Positions 17,272-21,764 of a DNA stretch of 21,764 nucleotides are shown piece after piece. Position 1 is the first letter of the stretch. Each line of letters opens with the position of its first letter. The notes under the pieces are model-generated. The model had not been told where the DNA came from and did not search any database. It worked only from the letters and a program-made list of their open reading frames with translations. Location: the NCBI GenBank assembly GCA_934591725.1, contig CAKTPR010000033.1:1-21764 (forward strand), in the 5' to 3' direction. The stretch comes from an uncultured Oscillospiraceae bacterium (GTDB lineage: Bacteria; Bacillota; Clostridia; Oscillospirales; Oscillospiraceae). The position numbers and the translations under genes were made by a program.

Positions 17272-18930
17272 ATGAACGACTTTGGAAGCAAGATTTATGA
17301 CGCCGCGAAGAAGGCCGTAAAAGAGGTCTATGATCTGGAACCGGCTGAGGGTCAGCTCATTATCGAGACCCCTCAGGACACCAAGCTGGGCGATTATTCC
17401 ACCAGCATTGCCATGAAGCTTTCGCGCACTCTCCGACGTAACCCGATGGAGATCGCCGAGCCCCTTACCGCGAAGCTCGCAGAGCTCCTCCCGGAGTGCG
17501 AGTCGATAACCGTCGCCCGCCCCGGCTTCATCAACTTCAAGCTCAAGCAGAGCGCCCTCGCCGCCGTCATCAACGAGGTCATCGCCGCCGGTGACGATTA
17601 CGGCAAGAACGATTCCGGCAAGGATAAGCATATGCTGCTCGAATGGGTCTCCGCGAACCCGACCGGCGACCTGCACTGCGGCCATGCCCGCAACGCCGCC
17701 TGGGGCGACTGCATCTGCCGCCTGATGGAAGCCAGCGGCTGGGACGTGCTGCGTGAGTTCTACGTCAACGACGCCGGCAACCAGATCGTCAAGCTCGGCG
17801 AATCCCTCACCGCGCGCTACTTTGAGTATTTCGGCAAGGAATATCCCCTGCCGGAGGACGGCTACCATGCCGATGATATAAAGGAGATCGCAGCCCAGCT
17901 CGCCAAGGAAGATGGCGACAAGTGGCTCACTGCCGATCCCAAGGAGCGCCTTGCGTACTTCATGGACTACGGCAAGAAGAAGGAGCTTGAGAAGATCGAC
18001 CGCGACCTCAAGACCTACCGCGTCACCATGCAGAGCTGGATGCACGAGACCTTCTTCTATGAGGACAACTGCAAGCGCATCAACGCCTGCCTTGACCGCA
18101 TGGCGGACATGGGTCTTACCTACGAAAAGGACGGCGCGCTCTGGTTCAAGAGCACCGACTACGGCGATGAGAAAGACCGCGTCCTGCGCAAGAGCGACGG
18201 CACCTTCTCCTACCTGACGCCCGATATCGCGAACCACGTCTACAAGGTCGAGCGCGGCTACCCGCTGCTCGTTGACCTCTGGGGCGCGGATCACCACTCC
18301 TACGTTATCCGTATGCAGAACGCGCTGACCGCGCTCGGTTACCCGAAGGGAACGCTCGAGGTCGACCTGATACAGATGGTGCGTATGGTCGAGGACGGCA
18401 AGGAAGTCAAGATGTCCAAGCGTACCGGCAACGCCATCACCCTGCGCGAGCTGTGCGAGGATATCGGCGTGGATGCCGCGCGTTGGTTCTTCGTCTCCAA
18501 GGACGTGGCAACGCACATGGATCTCGACCTCAAGCTTGCCCGCTCCAAGGATAACAACAACCCCGTTTACTACGCGCAGTACGCTTACTCCCGTATGTGC
18601 TCCATCCTCAGAAATCCCCAGATCCCTGAGTTCAAGAGCGTCGACGTTTACGAGCGCCTGACCGACGAGAAGGAAATGCAGATGCTCAAGCTCATAAGCG
18701 AGTTCCCGAAGGAGGTCGCCGCGGACGCGCTCAACCGCAAGCCGAACAAGATGACCGAGTATATCATCACGCTCGTCAAGGTCTTCCACAGCTACTATAA
18801 CTCCACCAAGGTCAACAACCCCGACGATCCGGAGCTTACCAACGAGCGTATCGGCCTCATCAAGGCCGCGATGATCACCCTCAAAAACGCGCTCACGCTC
18901 ATCGGTGTTTCCGCTCCGGAGAGCATGTAA
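17272..18930 (+). CDS. argS: Arginyl-tRNA synthetase
   Basis: 552 residues, normal for a bacterial ArgRS. It charges tRNA-Arg with arginine using ATP in the cytoplasm. The N-terminal additional domain (about 1-115) has GDYSTSIAMKLSRTLRRNP. The class I catalytic core has the HxGH signature as HCGH (135-138, in NPTGDLHCGHARNAAWGD) and the KMSKS loop as KMSKR (380-384, followed by TGNAITLREL). The core also has DLWGADHHSYVIRMQNAL. A C-terminal helical DALR anticodon-binding domain is marked by YAYSRMCSILR and the end segment LIKAAMITLKNALTLIGVSAPESM. The start has AAGGAGA about nine bases upstream. It lies directly before the arginine deiminase genes, but a strong terminator separates them. Confidence 0.97.
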   Translation: MNDFGSKIYDAAKKAVKEVYDLEPAEGQLIIETPQDTKLGDYSTSIAMKLSRTLRRNPMEIAEPLTAKLAELLPECESITVARPGFINFKLKQSALAAVINEVIAAGDDYGKNDSGKDKHMLLEWVSANPTGDLHCGHARNAAWGDCICRLMEASGWDVLREFYVNDAGNQIVKLGESLTARYFEYFGKEYPLPEDGYHADDIKEIAAQLAKEDGDKWLTADPKERLAYFMDYGKKKELEKIDRDLKTYRVTMQSWMHETFFYEDNCKRINACLDRMADMGLTYEKDGALWFKSTDYGDEKDRVLRKSDGTFSYLTPDIANHVYKVERGYPLLVDLWGADHHSYVIRMQNALTALGYPKGTLEVDLIQMVRMVEDGKEVKMSKRTGNAITLRELCEDIGVDAARWFFVSKDVATHMDLDLKLARSKDNNNPVYYAQYAYSRMCSILRNPQIPEFKSVDVYERLTDEKEMQMLKLISEFPKEVAADALNRKPNKMTEYIITLVKVFHSYYNSTKVNNPDDPELTNERIGLIKAAMITLKNALTLIGVSAPESM

Positions 18931-19034
18931 CAGCCTTGTCGTTATTTTTCACAAACTGCGTCAAAATTCAAAATATACAATCTGCAAAAATGACAGCCGT
19001 ATAAACGTTTCAAAATCGACTCGAACAGTCAAAC

Positions 19035-19076
19035 CCGAGGAAAACCGTCTCATGACGGTTTTCCTCGGTTCTTTTT
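19035..19076 (+). terminator. Intrinsic terminator between argS and arcA
   Basis: Perfect 14-bp stem CCGAGGAAAACCGT (19035-19048) / ACGGTTTTCCTCGG (19055-19068), CTCATG loop, followed by TTCTTTTT (to 19076). Confidence 0.92.
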
Positions 19077-19091
19077 AGCTTTTTCACAAAT

Positions 19092-19124
19092 TGGGAACCG
19101 GTTCCCACGCGCACAACTGTGCGC
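19092..19124 (+). promoter_or_regulatory. Two adjacent 16-bp palindromes upstream of arcA (putative operators)
   Basis: TGGGAACCGGTTCCCA (19092-19107) is a perfect palindrome; the AACCGGTT core is of the kind bound by LacI-family regulators. Directly after it, GCGCACA (19109-19115) / TGTGCGC (19118-19124) forms a second one with a 2-nt centre. The centres are about 17 bp apart. They sit between the argS terminator and the arcA leader. No regulator gene is in the window. Confidence 0.55.
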
Positions 19125-19379
19125 ATTCTCCATAAAACACTCGTTAAATTTTCAACTTTTGGTGTCACAGCGCAAAAAATTAACGAGCTTGAGAACGTAA
19201 AAATTGCTGTTTTCCGTACAACGAGAACGACGAAAATATACAATTTCTTCTACACGATTCTTCCAATATTTCGGCTCGCATCGGATATGATATGTACAGT
19301 GACACACCGCGTCGGTACTATGCGCGCAGGAACGACGCAGCGAAAAAACGAAATAATATTAAAAACAGGAGGAAATAAA
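19125..19379 (+). other. AT-rich leader of the arc operon with an inverted repeat
   Basis: This 255-nt stretch holds no convincing gene, although it is open in the arcA frame. An inverted repeat CTCGTTAA (19140-19147) / TTAACGAG (19180-19187), with four more A-T pairs inside after a bulge, suggests a leader structure or a widely spaced operator. TATGAT near 19285 is a possible -10 box, but its -35 box is poor. The promoter was not placed with confidence. Confidence 0.4.
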
Positions 19380-20609
19380 ATGAAAGGCATTTGCGTTCGC
19401 AGCGAGATAAAGCCGCTGAAAAAAGTGCTTCTTCATCGTCCCGGCCGCGAGCTTCTCAATCTTACGCCCGATCGTCTGCCGGAGCTTCTTTTCGATGATA
19501 TCCCGTTCCTGAAGGTCGCACAGCAGGAGCATGACGCTTTCGCTCAGATTCTCCGCAATAACGGCACCGAGGTCGTCTACCTCGAGGACCTCATGGCCGA
19601 GGTGTTCAAGCTCCATCCCGAGGTCATCAAGCCCTTTATATATCAGTGGCTGTCCGAGGGCAACATAAAGACCCGCCGCTGGCAGGATAAGCTGTATGAT
19701 TACCTCATCAGCAACTTTGAGGGCAAGGCTCTTGTCGAGAAGACCATGGAGGGCATCACGCTCAAGGAAATGGGCGGCGCTTCCGCTTACTCCCTGCAGG
19801 ATATGATCGCCCCGGCTGACGACCTCATCGTCGACCCGATGCCGAACCTCTACTTCACCCGCGACCCGTTCGCGTCCGTCGGCACCGGCGTGTTCCTGCA
19901 CAGGATGCGCTTCCCGACCCGCTGCCGCGAGACTATCTACGCTGACTACATCTTCCGCTATCACCCCGACTTTGAGGGGCTCGTCACTCGTTACTACGAT
20001 CGTGACTTCCACGCGAACATCGAGGGCGGCGACGTTCTGAACCTCACCGAGGACACTCTCGCCATCGGTATCTCCCAGCGCACCTCTCCCGACGGCATCG
20101 AGGCCGCGGCCCGCAATCTCTTTGCCGATCCCAACGCCAAGATCCGCACCGTGCTGGCCTTCGACATTCCCGACTGCCGCGCGTTCATGCACCTTGACAC
20201 CGTCTTCACCCAGATCGACTACGACAAGTACACTATCCATCCCGCGATCCTTGGGCCTCTCACCGTGTACGAGATCACTCCGGGCACGAAGGATCCGACC
20301 GATCTGCACATCCGCCGTATCGACTCGAAGCTCGAAGACATCCTTTCCAAGTACACCCGCACCGAGCACGTCAAGCTCATCAACTGCGGCGGCGACGATC
20401 TGATCGCCTCGGCACGCGAGCAGTGGAACGACGGCTCCAACACCCTGTGCATCGCACCGGGCAAGATCGTTGTCTACGAGCGCAACGACGTCACGAACGC
20501 CATCCTCCGCGACGAGGGCATCCAGGTTCTCGAAATGCCGTCGGCGGAGCTGTCCCGCGGCCGCGGCGGCCCGCGCTGCATGTCCATGCCGCTCATCCGC
20601 GCAGAATAA
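19380..20609 (+). CDS. arcA: Arginine deiminase
   Basis: 409 residues, the normal length. It hydrolyses arginine to citrulline and ammonia, the first step of the arginine deiminase pathway. Visible family residues are the substrate-binding NLYFTRDPFAS (FTRD 159-162), IEGGD (214-218), HLDTVFT (271-277) with the catalytic His271, and RGGPRCMSMPL with the nucleophile Cys400. The N-terminus GICVRSEIKPLKKVLLHRPGRE is also typical. The start was set at 19380 by AGGAGG seven bases upstream and by alignment of VRSEI-PLK-VLLHRPG to the family N-terminus. The frame is open for 87 further codons upstream, which I regard as chance. It is the first gene of an operon with ornithine carbamoyltransferase and carbamate kinase, together yielding ATP, ornithine, CO2 and two ammonia per arginine. 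Confidence 0.96.
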   Translation: MKGICVRSEIKPLKKVLLHRPGRELLNLTPDRLPELLFDDIPFLKVAQQEHDAFAQILRNNGTEVVYLEDLMAEVFKLHPEVIKPFIYQWLSEGNIKTRRWQDKLYDYLISNFEGKALVEKTMEGITLKEMGGASAYSLQDMIAPADDLIVDPMPNLYFTRDPFASVGTGVFLHRMRFPTRCRETIYADYIFRYHPDFEGLVTRYYDRDFHANIEGGDVLNLTEDTLAIGISQRTSPDGIEAAARNLFADPNAKIRTVLAFDIPDCRAFMHLDTVFTQIDYDKYTIHPAILGPLTVYEITPGTKDPTDLHIRRIDSKLEDILSKYTRTEHVKLINCGGDDLIASAREQWNDGSNTLCIAPGKIVVYERNDVTNAILRDEGIQVLEMPSAELSRGRGGPRCMSMPLIRAE

Positions 20610-20663
20610 AAAAAGAAGTTCTTAAACAAAAATCTCTATCATCACTTTTAGGAGGAAATAATT

Positions 20664-21656
20664 ATGGGTCTCAACATTCGCGGCAGAAGCTTCCTTACTC
20701 TTCTGGACTTCACCCCGGACGAAATCAACTATCTCCTTGACCTCGCTTCCGAGTTCAAGCGCATGAAGAATAACGGCATCGAGCACAAGTGGCTGACCGA
20801 TAAGCAGATCGTCCTGCTCTTCGAAAAGACCTCCACCCGTACCCGCTGCGCATTCGAAGTCGGCGCACGCGACCTCGGCATGGGCGTCACCTTCCTCGAT
20901 TCCGGCTCCTCCCAGATGGGCAAGAAGGAATCCCTCGCAGACACCGCGAAGGTTCTCGGCCGTATGTTCGACGGCATTGAGTACCGCGGCTTCAAGCAGT
21001 CCGTTGTTGAAGACCTCGCCCGTTACTCCGGCGTTCCCGTCTGGAACGGCCTGACCGACCAGTTCCATCCCACGCAGATGCTCGCCGACATCATGACCGC
21101 ACGCGAAGAGTTCGGCGACATGCGCGGCCGCAAGCTCACCTTCTTCGGTGATGCCCGCAACAACGTTGCAAACTCCCTCATGGTCGTCTGCGCAAAGCTC
21201 GGCATGCACTTCTGCGCCTGCGGCCCCAAGGAGCTCATGCCTGAGGATTGGCTCATCGAGAAGTGCCAAGCAGTCGCCGCCGAGACCGGCGCAGTGCTTG
21301 AGTTCACCGACGATGTCGCTGTCGGCGCACGTGACTGCGATGTGCTCTACACCGATATATGGCTCTCCATGGGCGAGCCGGCAGAGCTGTGGGAGAAGCG
21401 CATCAAGCTCCTGCGCCCCTATCAGGTCAATAAGGAAGTCATGGCTATGGCTAAGCCCACCGCCATCTTCGAGCACTGCCTGCCCTCCTTCCACGATCGC
21501 GAGACGACCGTTGGCGAGGATATCTACCAGAAGTTCGGCCTCGAGGCTATGGAAGTCACCGACGATGTGTTCCTTGGCCATCAGGCACGTCAGTTCCAGG
21601 AAGCAGAGAACCGTATGCACACCATCAAGGCTGTGATGTACGCAACGCTGAAGTAA
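20664..21656 (+). CDS. arcB: Ornithine carbamoyltransferase (catabolic, arginine deiminase pathway)
   Basis: 330 residues, the usual length. Carbamoyl-phosphate-binding STRTRCAFE (57-65), FHPTQMLAD (134-142) and the ornithine-binding HCLPSFHD near the C-terminus identify the family; LDSGSSQMGKKESLADTAKVLGRM is also characteristic. In this operon it works in the catabolic direction, splitting citrulline with phosphate into ornithine and carbamoyl phosphate. An anabolic role cannot be excluded from sequence alone. The start has AGGAGG about eight bases upstream. It follows arcA by 54 nt with no terminator between them, and arcC begins 10 nt after its stop codon. Confidence 0.95.
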   Translation: MGLNIRGRSFLTLLDFTPDEINYLLDLASEFKRMKNNGIEHKWLTDKQIVLLFEKTSTRTRCAFEVGARDLGMGVTFLDSGSSQMGKKESLADTAKVLGRMFDGIEYRGFKQSVVEDLARYSGVPVWNGLTDQFHPTQMLADIMTAREEFGDMRGRKLTFFGDARNNVANSLMVVCAKLGMHFCACGPKELMPEDWLIEKCQAVAAETGAVLEFTDDVAVGARDCDVLYTDIWLSMGEPAELWEKRIKLLRPYQVNKEVMAMAKPTAIFEHCLPSFHDRETTVGEDIYQKFGLEAMEVTDDVFLGHQARQFQEAENRMHTIKAVMYATLK

Positions 21657-21666
21657 GGAAGAAAAT

Positions 21667-21764
21667 ATGGCAGAAAGAATTGTTGTCGCTCTCGGGGGAA
21701 ACGCGCTTGGCAAAACCCCCGAGCAGCAGCTTGAGCTTGTCCGCAATACCGCCCGCCCCATCGT
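21667..21764 (+). CDS. arcC: Carbamate kinase, N-terminal part
   Basis: The first 32 codons before the window ends: MAERIVVALGGNALGKTPEQ and on. VALGGNAL is the conserved N-terminal substrate/phosphate-binding signature of carbamate kinase. The enzyme makes ATP and carbamate from carbamoyl phosphate and ADP, the energy-yielding last step of the arginine deiminase pathway. GGAAG lies about seven bases before the ATG, 10 nt after the preceding stop, so it is part of the arc operon. Confidence 0.9.
   Translation, partial: MAERIVVALGGNALGKTPEQQLELVRNTARPI

Noticed and set aside
18970..19244. 12-nt repeat AAAATATACAAT at 18970 and 19233
   Set aside because: Low-complexity AT-rich sequence on both sides of a terminator; may occur by chance.
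19162..19307. GTGTCAC and GTGACAC as a distant Crp/Fnr-like pair before arcA
   Set aside because: Seven-base matches about 130 nt apart do not form a single dyad and are likely to be chance.
19119..19379. In-frame extension of arcA by 87 codons
   Set aside because: The ATG at 19380 has AGGAGG at ideal spacing and the family N-terminus begins there; the extension is AT-rich, lacks a ribosome binding site and covers the leader repeat.

Overview
This 21.8 kb window looks like chromosomal DNA of an anaerobic, amino-acid-using member of the Clostridia. An Oscillospiraceae/Ruminococcaceae-type Firmicute is my best guess. It rests on AGGAGG-type ribosome binding sites, TTGACA/TATAAT promoters, U-tract hairpin terminators, Gram-positive lipoprotein signals and GC-rich coding DNA with AT-rich gaps. 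No tRNA, rRNA, CRISPR, IS element, integrase or phage gene was seen. The assignment is an inference; no marker gene was compared.

Left part, mostly minus strand (1-4600): the start of a HAD-family phosphatase, then a 1005-residue membrane Ser/Thr kinase. The kinase has an N-terminal zinc ribbon and, outside the membrane, two blocks of seven RCC1-like repeats. A LysR-type regulator follows. It is divergent from a two-gene TAXI-type TRAP transporter (4817-8021: lipoprotein binding protein plus fused permease) and probably controls it.

Middle (8022-11501): a bidirectional terminator separates the TRAP genes from a convergent galactokinase-family gene. That protein carries Ser where the catalytic Asp of the PCG-M-D-Q motif is expected. 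Nicotinate phosphoribosyltransferase (pncB, NAD salvage) is divergent from it. A solitary four-helix membrane protein of unknown role follows.

Right part (11502-21764): a complete branched-chain amino-acid ABC transporter operon livJ-livH-livM-livG-livF, then argS, then the start of an arginine deiminase operon (arcA, ornithine carbamoyltransferase, arcC cut by the window end). Together these suggest a lifestyle of importing and fermenting amino acids.

The most interesting signal is upstream of livJ (11640-12012). A near-consensus promoter drives a short ORF with a good ribosome binding site. The ORF has three consecutive Leu codons, then 14 Ile/Val codons within 25, and is followed by a strong intrinsic terminator only 33 nt before the livJ start codon. 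This layout resembles a leader-peptide transcription attenuator controlled by branched-chain amino acids, and it appears to have two tandem terminator-like hairpins. A small single-pass membrane protein is the main alternative. Other points for a second look are the paired 7+7 repeat blocks of the kinase, the altered galactokinase active site, and two adjacent 16-bp palindromes before the arc operon.
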